Source of the DNA: Bagarius yarrelli | Lineage: Eukaryota > Chordata > Actinopteri > Siluriformes > Sisoridae | NCBI GenBank assembly: GCA_005784505.1 | Contig: VCAZ01000125.1 | Location: 124,001-188,000, forward strand | Reading direction: 5' to 3' | DNA: 64,000 nucleotides | Shown here: positions 30,194-43,500 of the stretch, piece after piece | How positions within the stretch are numbered: position 1 is the stretch's first letter | Layout: every line of letters starts with the position of its first letter | Translations under genes and position numbers: made by a program | Notes under the pieces: model-generated | The model's input: only the letters and a program-made list of their open reading frames with translations | Database searches by the model: none | What the model was told of the DNA's origin: nothing

Positions 30194-31525
30194 TTTATTG
30201 CTATAGCAATGGTTTGAATGTTTGTTTGCTAGTGTGTGTATGTATGTGTGTGTTGCACCATGAAGATAGAAGTGTAAAAAAATACAGGTAAATGGCATAT
30301 ATCATTTAGTGACCCCACAATATTTGCTGAAAACATCTGCTGTCTGTTATCTATAATAACTGATCAAAATAGCCTACACATCTTTATCCCATCTTTAACC
30401 CATTTACCACTGGGTAAAGTCATAAAAAGTTTCAATCTCTGTAATCTACAATATTATAAAATGCCAATCCATATTTTCTAATCATCCATTTGTTTCCTTT
30501 TTGAAAATATATGTACACCCTTGAGGAACACAACGTGATTTGGTTTCTCTGTTTCTGCTCTCCACATTTCAGCTTCAGTGAGAGGGGAAAAACGCTTTTT
30601 ATTTTGTCATATCAATGACGGTCATAGACAACAGTCCTAAGGCTTCTCTGGCTACACTGACTGAAATTCCCTCTATCAGTGGGGACTGCAACTCAGCTTT
30701 TATGCTACTGATGATGTCTTTAGGCTAAGAACAGAAGCAGCGACTCCCACACTCTCTTACATGCAGCATCGTTTGGACATGAAGGGTTTTTACTAGCAAG
30801 CAGCTGGCCACGTTAATGCACTGTTTGACTGTACCATGTCTCACAAACTTATTATTTGTTGGGACAGACAGAAAGTAACTTATGGGTTTAGGTGTGTTTA
30901 TGGTTTCGGCAAATCTGTGTTCCTATTTTCTTGCTGGTGGTTGGTTGGTTGGTTGTGTGTATGCACTTTAAACAAACAAGCAAATTTATCCAAGGCCGTA
31001 CAGAAAAGGGACTGTTAAACAAGACAATCCAACCCAATTCCGTCAGGAGCCAATATCAGAGTTGAGAACATGGGTTGTGCAAAAAAAACAGTTCTACCCA
31101 ATGCTGTACAAACAGCTGGATTCAAGACATAAAAAGGCACTCAAGGAGAGGCATTGAGTGTGTGTCTAGAGCGAGGGGGAGAATTTGCCCCCAAACTCTT
31201 TTTATGTCCATCTGACAACCTCTCACTGGCCACTGATCGACTTGCAGTGAGATGACTGTAATGAGTTTTATCCCTCTCTGCTTTTTCCAATCTCTATCCT
31301 CTGCATCCGCAGACTTGCTGGCTACAACGGAGAGAACCAGAGCAACATTTAAAACAACCTCAAACACACCGATGCTCCTCTCCAACAGCACAGTTCTGCT
31401 ACAATTTTCCAGAGTTTATCGGGGCAGAGAGATCATCAGAAGAAAAGCTTTTCTTTTAATGGTAGAGAGGCGATTGGAAAACGAGGGAGCATCCGGAACG
31501 CTGAAGAGGATGCTGGAGACAGTGG
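30194..31525 (-). other. xpo4: Probable XPO4 3' UTR
   Basis: This non-repetitive stretch follows the XPO4 stop at 31526. Minus-strand AATAAA signals are at 30603-30598 and 30199-30194, giving possible 3' UTRs of about 0.93 or 1.33 kb. Small frames open across it (for example 31252-31533) lack any recognisable protein character. Confidence 0.5.
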
Positions 31526-34500
31526 TTATTTGACACACAGCAGCCCTCCGACATTGGCCACAAACTCCTCCAGGCTCTTGAGGAAGGCCACCTTCTGCTT
31601 TCGGTCCATTGTAGGAGGTGTGCTGCTGGCCGTGAGTGTGTTGAAGGCGTCGGCCAGGCGTTGGTAAATCACAGCATCTCTCTGACTGGACAGCAGTGTC
31701 TCCACCAGCTCAGAGTACTCCACCTGACACACAAAGAAAATCATTTTTACCTGACTAAATCCTGCCAATTTATCATTTCGAGGTTCTGATCGGGGGTTTT
31801 TTTTTTCCCTGTTAAACTGCAAAACATTACCTGATGCAGGCAAACAAGTGTATAGAGAGCTTCTCCAGCTGCTACAGTCATTTCAGTGTTGTGCTTTTGC
31901 AGTACCAGCATATCAAACACCAACTGGAAAAGGACATAGAGGTGAGGTGAGATATAACAAAATGTAAAGAGATTAACTTTAATCATCAGACCAACACTGA
32001 CCTTCAAGAAATGTCGAGTTGCAATAAATAAGGGGGTGTCTTTCTCTTGGGTTTTGGCACACTGCTCTGCCAACGGAGACAGAGATTCCAGACACAACTG
32101 ACTAATCTCCGAGCTCATTCTGCACAAGGCAGGTCAAGGAGAAAACGTGACAGCTTAAAGAAGACATTGTTACAATAGAGAAAATCTAAAATACTGCAGC
32201 TGCAGGCAGTATAGGAGATGTAAAGAATGTTAAAGGCATAATGAAACAGAACCAAAAATGTCAAGCAAAAAAAAAAAAAACCAAACAAACAGTGCAGCAC
32301 TGAAAAGGATACGAAGTCATGCCCAACTCTAGAGAGAACATTAAGCTCTTGAAGAGCTCCTCTGGCAGTTGAGGGATCTTCTCTGGAAAAATCTCACAGA
32401 TGAACGTGATGAGCTTATAGTACTGGTTACATAACGATGGGAACTACAAAAAAAAAAAAAAAAAGACATTAATACATTATCTTACAATACAAATTAAAAC
32501 TAGAAATAAAAATCTGGTATTTAAAGACCAAGTTATGATCTTAATCAAATAATATATCACCTTTAAAAGGTCCTGAGACATAAGGGGCAGCACAATGTTG
32601 ACCCCAAACAGCACCACATCAGCGGCGGACACTGAGCGAGCCGCTCCTGAACTCTGCTCTTGACCACGAAAAACCTCATCTGATTTACAAACACAGCCAT
32701 GTCACTGCACATTCCAACATGTCTTTAACCGTTTCATTAATTTAAAGTAAGAAATAAATAAAAATTAGGATGAAATTAGGAAACTCTCTTAATCAATTAA
32801 TTTTTTTTCATACCGGTGTCACTAAAGTCTATAAACTCTTTGGAAAGTAGGTTAGTGAGGAGCTCCATGATCAGTAGCAGGTCCTGGTATTGGTCTTCCT
32901 CTGCTGCCACATCAAGCCTCTTACGCCCCAGGTTATTTTTTGAGTAGACTTGCAGCAGCGTCAGACACACCTCATACAGCTTCATAGACTTAGTCTGCAA
33001 AAACAAAATCACTTCAGTAAAAATGTTCAGTGTCAAACACCAATATAAATTATAATAACTGCATTAGTGCCTAAGGAAAACTAAAAAAAAGGCAATCTGG
33101 CTAAATGCTTGGCTCTAAAAACTTTATTACTATAAAGTATACAAACTACATATGTAAAAAAAAGGATGGCCCTGGATGATCTAATACTTTCAGCAGAAAT
33201 TTAAGTATAGATAGGATGCACACTTTACTATAACCCATAAGCCTGCGGGTCTGTATGTGCTCAAAGTGGCTTTAAATACTTTGCCAAATAACTTTGTTTC
33301 TTAAATTGCACTAGTTTATCATCATCATCATACATTAGACTAAATTTATTCGATGTTAATGCTCGAAATTAATGCTGCCATGACGACATCTCATGTGACA
33401 ATATCAGCATGGAAGATGTAGTATGCAATATCGGACGTGGCCCTAAAGGGCTAACTTTAAAGTGTCATAGTTACTATATTTGAAAATTGATAAAGTACTT
33501 GTAAATCCACATGCTATAGCAATATGGACAAAAGCCCAATCTATTTAGATGCCAGCTGACAAAATGTATAACCTTCCGGAGTCCGAAAAAAAATTTCATT
33601 CAATTTTTCTTTTTACATTCATGGGATTATTTAAAAGGTTTTTTGTAGAGATAAAAATGTTAAGATGTTTTGAATAATTAAAATAATAATAATAATAAAA
33701 AAGTCACAATTCCTTATTAAGCAGGTACTTCCCAGACCACCATAAGTATCTATCGCAACACTCTTAAAACTCACCTCTCCCAGGTAGCAAATTTGCTTAT
33801 GCGCCACCTCAACAAACACCTCAATAATGAGGTTGACTGTTTCTGGTGAATTTTGGTAGACCTCCATTAAGCCAATGCAGCTAGACAGGAAGTCCATGAG
33901 GAAGCTAAAAAGAGAGGCCACGTTGTCTATCTGAGTAGCCTCTGCGATGCCACACAGTGCTTCCAAAGTGGCCACAATCTCCTGCTTTACCGCCTCCTCC
34001 TGGCAAATCTGAGCAAAGTTTTCCTGGTTGATAAGGTTCAGAAAGCGTTGCTGGAGTGGATGAAGCACCTGGAACAAAGGGAGAAAAAAGGCAAAATATG
34101 AAATAAATGATTTAAATAAATCATTTTGCATTTAAATTTAGTCACACATACTCAAAATGTCTTGATATCAATCAATACATTTTCTTTTTTAGTGCACTTA
34201 AAGGTTCTTAAGTGCTTTTAAAAAGTTTTTTATATATTTTATTCAATACTTTTAATACTGTAATCCATATTTCAGTAACACTTACCAATCATAAATTTAA
34301 AATTAATTTGCTGCACTCATTCTACTTTTATTCATATGTTTTTAAACTAATAAAATTTTTGATTTAAATAAAATCTAAAATGTAAATGGTATTGATGACG
34401 CATATAACATATATATAAAACCTATAAAATTATAACTTACTAATTAAAAACCTAGATCAACTTAAGAACTAATTTGTAGCATGCTGATAAATAGTTTAAC

Positions 34501-37500
34501 ACTACTATACTAAAAGATCCAATCTGACATACTGCATAAAAAGCCAAAACAGAAATGTAGGTGGAAGGTGTGAACTGACCTCCGCCCAGTACTGCTGTTT
34601 AGTATCAGAGTCCATGTGTGCAAAGCCTCCGAGGACCAGGGCCTTCATCAGCGTGCGCTGAATTGGGCTTGACAGCAGGTGCAGAGGAGGACTGCGGCTA
34701 GCAAACTGCTTGGCCAGAGTCCACCAGTTCTCACACTGTACCACAATGTTCGCTCTGATAGACAGAATAGGACAGGATGTAAAGGCGTGAAGGAATTAAA
34801 TAAATTCGTTGTGCAATGGATTACAAAACCCAGGACTGCTTTACTGAATTTCTGCATCTTTACATTTTCCTTTTTGTTATTTTAAGTTATTTGTCAGTTT
34901 AAGCTAGTTTCCAGAATTACGTTAAGTCACAAAACAATTGTAACTGTTTGTAATTGTTTTTTGGGCTTTACAGTTTGTGAATTATGGGTAAACAGTATGT
35001 ACTGAGAAGTAATAGGAATAACAGCGTTATAAATAAATGGCGTTAATAACAGCATCACTTTTTTCAGCATGATCAATAAAATAAATGACTGTTTTCCCTA
35101 TTATAACACTGTTACTGTTAATAAAATGTGCTGTTAATATTTTAGTATTTAATTTTATAGTAGGCTTTTTCAGTCATAGGATCTGCTATGTTTTTTTCTT
35201 CAGTGTATGAGGGGTGAGGTGGAAGAAATACAATGCTTTGAAAAGTATTTACACCCCTTGAACCTTTTCACATTTTGTCATCTTACAACCACAAGCTTAA
35301 ATGTTTTATGCATTTTCTTCACAGGTTTTTATTGCAATCAATTGCCTTTAGAAGTCACTTGATTAGTTAATAGAGTCCACCAGTGTGTGATTTAGTCTCT
35401 GTGTAAATACACCTGTTCTGTGAAGGCCTTAGAGGTTTGTTAGAGAACACTAGTAAACCAACAGTGTCAAGGAGAGCACTGGTCAGAGAAGCAGCCAAAA
35501 GGCTCTTGGTCAGTCTGGAGGGGCTGCAGAAATCCACAGCTCAGGTGGGAGAATCTGTCACAGGACAACTATAAATCTAGCCCTTATGAAAGAGTGGCAA
35601 GAAAAAAAGACATTTTTAAAAGAAAGACATAAGAAGTCCCATTTGCAGTTTGCCACAAGCCAGGTAGGGGACATGTGGAAGAAGGTGCTCTGGTCAGATG
35701 AGACCAATTTTGGCCTAAATGTGAAGCGCTGTGTGTGGCGGAAAAGTAACATTCATTCCTTCATTAACCTAAGCACACTATTCCCATTGTAAAACATGGA
35801 AATAGTGTGGGGATGCTTTTTTTCAGCAGGACAGAAAAGTTGGAGTTGATGGGAAGATGGATGGAGCTAAATACAGGGCAATTCTGGAAGGAAACCTGTT
35901 CAAGGCTGCAAAAGACTTGAGACTGGGAAGGAGATTTACCTTCCAACAAGACAATGACCCTAAACATACAGCCAGAGCTATTGAATATGTGTGTTAAAAT
36001 GGCCCAGTCAAAGCATCTGTGGCAAGACTTAAATTGCTGTTCACAGACGCTCCCCTATCCAATCTGGCTAAGCTTGAGCTATTTTGCAAATAAAAATCAG
36101 CAAAAATGTCTCTTTACATGCAAAGATGGTAGGGACATAACCCAAGACTTGCAGCTGTAATTGCAGTGAAAGGTGGCTCTACAAAGAATTGACGCAGGGG
36201 TGCTAAATACAAATGCACAACACAATTTTCAGATTTTTATTTGCTTAAAAGTTTGAAAATCATGTATCATTTTCATTCCACTTCACAATTGTGTGCTACT
36301 TTGTGTTGGTCTATTACATAAAACCTCAATAAAATACATTTTACACAATGTGAAAAAGTTCAAGGGGTGTAAATACTTTTTCAAGGCACTGTAACTAGTG
36401 TGTGTGTGTGTGTGTGTGTGTGTTGGGGGGTGGGAAATAACCAAATAACTAATGACTGGCAAACGATTTAAAAATGTACTCTACCTAAGCCTATCAGAGG
36501 CAGAGAGTAGGGCAGGTGTTCACATTTACTACACTTCCTTCCTAGGAAGTACACACACTTCCTAAACGTTCAAAAAATATATACATTAGTAGTAAGGTTA
36601 TGGGTAGTATGAATGAAATTCAGATGTAATACAAGAGTCGGAGCGACGGCAATTCCACTGATTTCAAAAGGTAGCTTTTACAAACTGGATGTATTTTCTG
36701 TATGTTTTCTCATTGATGTGACAACATTCAGCGAATGTAACATTCAGCTTATGACCAGAAAAAAAGGGTCTCTAATCTCTTAAAGCACCTTACAGTCACT
36801 ATGACGCCACAACATTAAAATAGTGTAGATAAGTGTACAGTGTTTAATAATAATAATTTATTCTATTTAGAGTCCATTTCATTTATTTAACCTATTTAAT
36901 ACTGGGGCATTAAAGTTATGACATATTCAAACACTTTTTCAAAAGTATTAATGGTTACTTTCCTTGTTAATAAGATACTTTTATAATCATGTAACTCAGT
37001 ATTTCTAAGAAGGAAGTAGTCACTATAATTAATTAATTAGTTTTTTAAAGAAACCTGCCCAACACTAGTCTGCAAAATGCCCTAGACAACTCCAGATTCC
37101 ATTCATTAGGAAAAAATATTATGATATGATATTTACCTAATAATTTTTTAAAAATTGAACTGCACTACTGTAATTTAACCAATAGATGGTGCAAACACGC
37201 AGAAATGAATCTATGGCTAAATGTATAATTCTCTCAAACATTAGTTTTCATTTCTTTCTGAATATTGATACATACCTCTCTCTCTTTTCCACTAAAGTCA
37301 CTAACAGTTCCACTGTGTCATTCGCCAGGTCTGGCTCAGAGCTCCATACAGAGAGGTTATTAATGACCTTCTCCAGCAGATAACCCACAATCCACTGAGC
37401 CCCCTCAGTGTCAGCCCCAAACGCTGTGCTTAAAGGCATACTGATCTACAGACCAATTCAAACAAAGGGAAAGTAAATTAAACTGTTTTATGATTTTTTC

Positions 37501-40500
37501 GTTATTACACAATTACTCTCAGCACAAAAAACATTTCCAAACCAGAGAATCCCATCTTACCTGACCGTACAGTTTTTCGTCCACTAGTAGGTAGGTTTTG
37601 GCCCAGCGCCGCAGAAACCACATTATGTCTTTCCCCATCTGAGGACTCAACAGTTCTGTAAGACTTGCCCGTGTTGCCCGTGACTCCACCTCTGACGTTC
37701 TTAACACTGCGGATAGCAATCTGAGGAGAGGAAAATGACATACGCAGCTTTTATTTAATCTGAAAACCGGACAGGTTTATGACCGAGGTACGATTAATGG
37801 TTAAGACAGAACACTTTCTCTTTAATTTAGTAAAGGTTTTACATTTTTACTGCCGTCAACAAAACATTTATTTAAGGAAAAATCCTCCAGCCTGTTTGGT
37901 AATTTTTTTTTTCCCTTTTCAGTTAGTAACATCTAAACAAGCAGTAAAAGGAATCATCTGTTGGTCTAGCAATCATCATCAAAAAAAAGCTTATAAAATA
38001 AAAGCTTCTTTTCTTGCCCCAACATTTAGGCATGCTAGCCTAGGCAGCACATGTGCATGTGTTTTGGGGTGTGGCTTTGGAAAACACTGAAGATTAGGCT
38101 TGTTTCCCTTTGTGTTTTGAGCTTTGAAACCGCTATTCAGATGACTCGTGCCAAATTTGCTAAAAAACTATAATGAAGACAACAGTGGCTTGAATTGTTC
38201 ATTCTTTTAGACAGAAGCCAATGCTTATAAACAATACAGAGCGCTGTTAATTCTTGATGAATGCAGAAAGTTTACAATTGATGATCTCAAATTGCCAGAT
38301 AATACCACATATTATTCTAACACAATGATCAATAAAATGTATGATGAAAGAAAGCTCTAAATACAGAATCTTAAAGAACATCAGATTTCTTAACAAGACT
38401 AAAACTCCAATGAATAGTAATGGCCAGTATTTTCAAGTCAATTTAAATCTCAGTCAATTTAAAAGCACACTGACACTTTAGTTTAACAGTCTTACCAATA
38501 TGTAATAAATGTCTAAGTACAGATGAATGACCTGTAAAATATATAGATCTTCTCTGAACAGCCCGGGCAGCACAGGCGAATGGTTTACATTGTTTGCAAA
38601 AACAAACCCTGCTGACATTTCAGAGCTGTGGGGTCAGGATGCTGTTATTAGGAAACTTAATCCTTTAGTTTACCGTCTATCCAAATCCTTTATCCAACAC
38701 TGAGCCACCAACCTACTGTCTCTCTAATCCTTCACCCCTCTGCTATTCTCACAGTCTCCCAAAGATCTCTTACTGCTGAACCCATCATCAACCCATCAAC
38801 ACAGCATCCTCTTAATTCCTCAGCCCTGACCGCTGTTTACTCACTCACCCTTTACTCACTCACTCACTTACTCACCTCTCACCCTTTACTCACTCACTGA
38901 CCTCACCCTTTACACATGCTCTTAAATCGCTTGCTCTTTACTCAGTCACACACTCACTGTTTACTCACTGAAACACACTTACTACTCAGTCACCTCAAAC
39001 CCCCTTTTGCTTTCCATTCATAAACTTCTCCTATTCTACTCTCTCAGCACTGCACCTGTCCTGGCTCTAATTGAATAATGCGTGCGGCGTGGCATTAGAT
39101 ACCCTGCTGGCGCCAGGGAAAGGCTACTACTCGCGTGGCCACTCTGTCTGGCACAAGGCCAGGACATTCCCTCCTCAACTACAGAACTGCTGCTACCAGG
39201 GCAGATCAGACGGTATCTGCTGCACCACCCCTGTACACTGCTGCTACGTTTGTTTGGTCTACTTACCCCTGCCGCAGAATAAGTGAGGATTGTACAACAA
39301 CTGATCACTAAAGGTTCTGTCTGGCAAAAAAAGATCATTCATCTGAGGTAAGCGTTTGACATCATGCACCGGTGTGCACCATGGTCACATCCCAGTAAGA
39401 ATAGATAAGCTTTGCATCTATAAATATTATGGTTCACGAGTTTGCTCACTGAAGCCAGACCAATGTGCCCAATTAAAATAAGGAATCTCTTGTACGTTTC
39501 ATAGTCATCAAGCCCACTACTCCTTCCTTAATCCGTGTACCTGATGACGGAGTCTGTTCTGTTGAAGCCGGGGATGGAGGAGGCTTTTTCCCCAGGAGAG
39601 CCAAGGACCTGCAGTGTGGTATTGATGTCCACTTCAGTGGAGTGTTTTATTGAGAAATCCATCACCTCAGTGGGAATCATCGGCGTTTCCCCCTGAGGAT
39701 CATCAGCTAAGAGGTAGCCTGTGGCAAACCGAAGAGAACAGAACGGTTTGTTTTTTCCCCATGTATGAACCAACGCTAAAATCAGTTAAAAAAGAGAAAG
39801 AAAAAAAAGATATAAAGAACAAAAGGAAAAAAGAAAGCCAGAAAATAGAAAAAAAAAAAAGAAAGCCAGAAAAAGAAAGCCAGAAAGAAAAGAAAAACAG
39901 TAAGAAACGAAAGACAGGAAAAAAAGGGAAGACGGATGAATGGATAGACAGATAGAAAAGACTTCCCAATACAGAAATATGACAGTGAAGTCTGTCTTTG
40001 ACCAGAAATTGTAATTTTACTCTGTGTTTGAGACACACCTGAAACTAATATAAGCCAGTGAATGTCTTCGTAGAGATCGTCTAGAACTTTCCGATCCACA
40101 GAGTCTGGCTCTGACGAGGACATGAGGTGCTGTTGGTGTCTTTGGAGCTGCCCGTGAAGCCGGGTAACTCTGTCTTCTAATAAGCTAAAAAACAAAACCA
40201 AAAAAAAAACACCACACCACAAATTACAGGTTAACAGACTTCTTTTTAGGATGTGATTGAGTTGAGTCATGAGCTTGTGTTCTTACCTGGTAAGCAGAGG
40301 GATGCAATGTTCAGCTGCGATGCGCCCCAACATGCCAATGCTTGCTAATTGATCTGAAAACAATTCTCGGTCATCCTCCTGCAATTCGTTTATCTCCTCC
40401 TCTTCATGAGACGCAACACCATTTGCTGTCTGGAAAAGAGATAAACACGACTTTAGAATAAAAATAAATAAAAAAACATGTAAAACAGCAAACCATTGGA

Positions 40501-43500
40501 ATGTTATTTTTAAAAGATGGATGGATGGATGGATGGATGGATGCTTACCAGGTTTCTGGTTCCATCAGGTGCTGCAAGGTGACACTGAATGTACGAGTTA
40601 AACACCTGCACAGCTGGCTGAACAAAGCAGCCACGAGGGAAATGCTCATCTTCCTGCACCAGTGTGAGCCATGACTCCAATAACTTGTCATACGCTTCCA
40701 TGTAAACCATGTCATCTTTATCCAGCTGAAGAAGGAAATATAACAGCAGTGTAAGTTAGTCTCGCCGATTGTAGATTTTTATTCGCAGAATTTGGAAGAC
40801 AATTTGGCAGAACCAGAGGTCTTTATTAAATAATGCACTATGATACTGGATCACTAGGTCATGGACTAATAATTACATTAGTTCAAAAAAATTCAACAGC
40901 AAAGAAATAGAAAAAAACAAAAAACGGCACTTTCTTCTGAAGACTACCAGAGTTTAAGGTAAATGAGCACAGGTCTGTTTTTAGGCTTTTTTACGGCCAA
41001 CTTTAGCGTTTTTACTCTGAGGTAAGCATTATACATTGGATATCAGCAACAAAATAAATTCTAGTACTTACCACCTCTTCAAGGGCAGCGCTACGGCCAA
41101 AAGAGCATGTGAGCATAGTAAGACAGTTGATGAAGGAGGAGAAAAGCTCGCTTGGTAGAGCAGTAAGAACACTTCGCGGAAATGTGGCAATCAGATTACT
41201 TATGATGTTTGAGATACCCACTGCCTCAGAGTCTTCAATCTCAATCCTGTTCAATATTATATAAAATAGTTAGTGTTAAATTATAAAACTACAAAAAATA
41301 ATTCTAATGTCAGGACATGCTTCAATTACTAACCATTTTTTTTTATTAATGCAAGTCAATTAAATATTAATGCCAATAGACTAAATTTGGCACAAAAAAA
41401 AAATTATAGAATAGCTTTAAAAAAAAAAAAAAAAACAGGTACCACATAGTATTACAAATGCAACAAATGTACATAAAATGTAAAAAATGACTTTAAATAA
41501 ATCCTTGCGCTATAAACTAAATTAGTTTTAGTCAGGGTAATTCAGAAGGTTTTAGAAATTAAAAGAAACACACTTTACTTTCTACAAAAAGTATATTTTA
41601 ATTAATTTTCTGAAGCTTTCAAGTTTGTAAGCAAACCGATCGCATTTAAACACTACCTGGACTGTCTAAACTCTTCTCTTTAAAAAAAATGCTGTAACAC
41701 TGCTCACGATCTGTTTTCCTCATGCTTACACTACTAACCCATATCAGATGGATTTCAATTGCAAGCAGAACACTTTAATCATAACAGACCTGCTGCATGC
41801 TTTTCCGATGATGCAACTGGAAAAAAGCTCCAAAAATAGGTGATTATGGAGTGGCAAGTGAAGCAGAGAAGCAGAAGGAAGAATAGAGGAGAAAGACCCT
41901 AACTCACCCCACCGTCTATGGATCAAATTTCAGGAGCCGAGTGTGTGTGCTTTTTTGCAATAAACTAATTCCTTCCTTGCTTATTTAAAATAGACCCATA
42001 AAAGCTTACTAACATAACTATTTATTTTAGGGTTATTTGACAGAGACAGTGGACATCAATAATACATAAATATATAATGTGCTAGAATTAACCAGAGTCA
42101 ACCTGACTGATGGTAAAATTGTCACTCCAAAAATGAAAATATAAACATACTAATACTCAGGAGTATCGCATGACTTTAAATAATGCCAAAACTTTCAATT
42201 GTACATTCACAAATAAAAAACAAATAGACCTCTTTGCAGATGACAAATACATTTATGCTAAAAAGACTTGCATTGGATGCATTGGATTACGTTTAATTCC
42301 CACTCACCCATTGATCATGTTAAGAAGCCCCTCCACGAGATGGGCCAAGTAAGTGACCTGAGAGCTCTCGTCGGGGAAAATGGGTCCATGCATCGATGCC
42401 AGCTGAGCCAGGCACTGCAGGGAATCCTGAGCCATATCGGAGTCTTCACGGATTTTTCTGTGCACCTAGGAAAGCCAAACAGATCGATCAAGTTTTATAG
42501 TACACATAGATTCTTTAAAAATATATATTAAAATATTCTATATTGATATAATTAACATTTTTTAAATTATATAAAGAACAGAAAAAAGTTAAATAGGCTA
42601 ATATAACTTATAAAGCTTAAAAAAAATAAATATATATATTAAAAATTCACACAAGACACCTGGAAAAGAAATGCATCCTGAAAGTGCCATGAATTCCTTT
42701 GGTTTGCTGACAAGCATGGTTCTCTCGGATTAGGAGGCATACTATAGTAAAATCAAATAAAGCTATATAGAATGCGTTTGTGCAAGGAGAAAGGAGAAGC
42801 AAGAGAGTAACAGAAAGCAAGAGAGAAGTGAAAGAAACGCTGAGGGTATATAAACCCTGTAGGCATTCCTCAGCAGGAGGAACAGCAGACTAGCTCACTG
42901 GCAGCTGATCAAACACACAGCTGGGGAGCTCACACACAGTCTTTCTGAATTACACAAAAGAAAAAGCATTTCTGTCTCACAAACACCCACTCCCCCAGTC
43001 TTTTGATTTGCCTTACTCGAAATGACAAATCTGTCTTTAATTTTGCAGCCTTGCAAAGGACGTAAAGCCGTCTCAAAAGTGAAAGGTAGAGCGGGTGAAG
43101 AATTGGGAAGAGCGCTCACCTTCTGTAGCAAAACTCTTCCTCGTGGTTGCTTTAAGGCACGCAACGCTTAACGGAAAGTGAAACTTGAATCACAGTACGG
43201 CGACTAATCATCTCTCGCAGCTTTGAGAAGAGCGAGAGATCTCCGGCCAGAGCGGCACCATGGCTTCGAGTGTGCGTTTAGTTCAGTGCCCTGCTCTCCC
43301 ATACCAGAAGCACATGTGGTTCCACTGCAGAGCGGATGTTTGGCACAAAATCCTCTTCTTCTTATTGGGTCTTTTTTTTCCCCCCTTGGCTTTTCCCCCT
43401 CCCGGAACTCTTAAACTCTTAAACTGCGTGTCCACCAAACATTCTGCTAAAGATGCTTTAAGTCAAAAAGAAAAAATTTCAATTGTTTTTTGATTGCACA

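Noticed and set aside
31252..31533. 93-codon plus-strand frame opposite the XPO4 3' end
   Set aside because: Antisense to the XPO4 last exon and 3' UTR, with no protein-like conservation or promoter.
36397..36423. Regular short repeats suggestive of an array
   Set aside because: Simple dinucleotide repeats only. No spacer-repeat structure exists anywhere in the window, so no CRISPR array.
39036..39338. Relatively GC-rich patch open on both strands in XPO4 intron 13
   Set aside because: The frames overlap in both directions and none has a recognisable domain or fits the XPO4 protein. It may be an unknown repeat or regulatory sequence, but nothing specific supports that.
39703..40038. Long minus-strand frame rich in Phe/Leu/Ser
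   Set aside because: It is the translation of the purine tract at 39785-39955 on the pyrimidine strand. The real coding part nearby is only XPO4 exon 12 (40184-40039).
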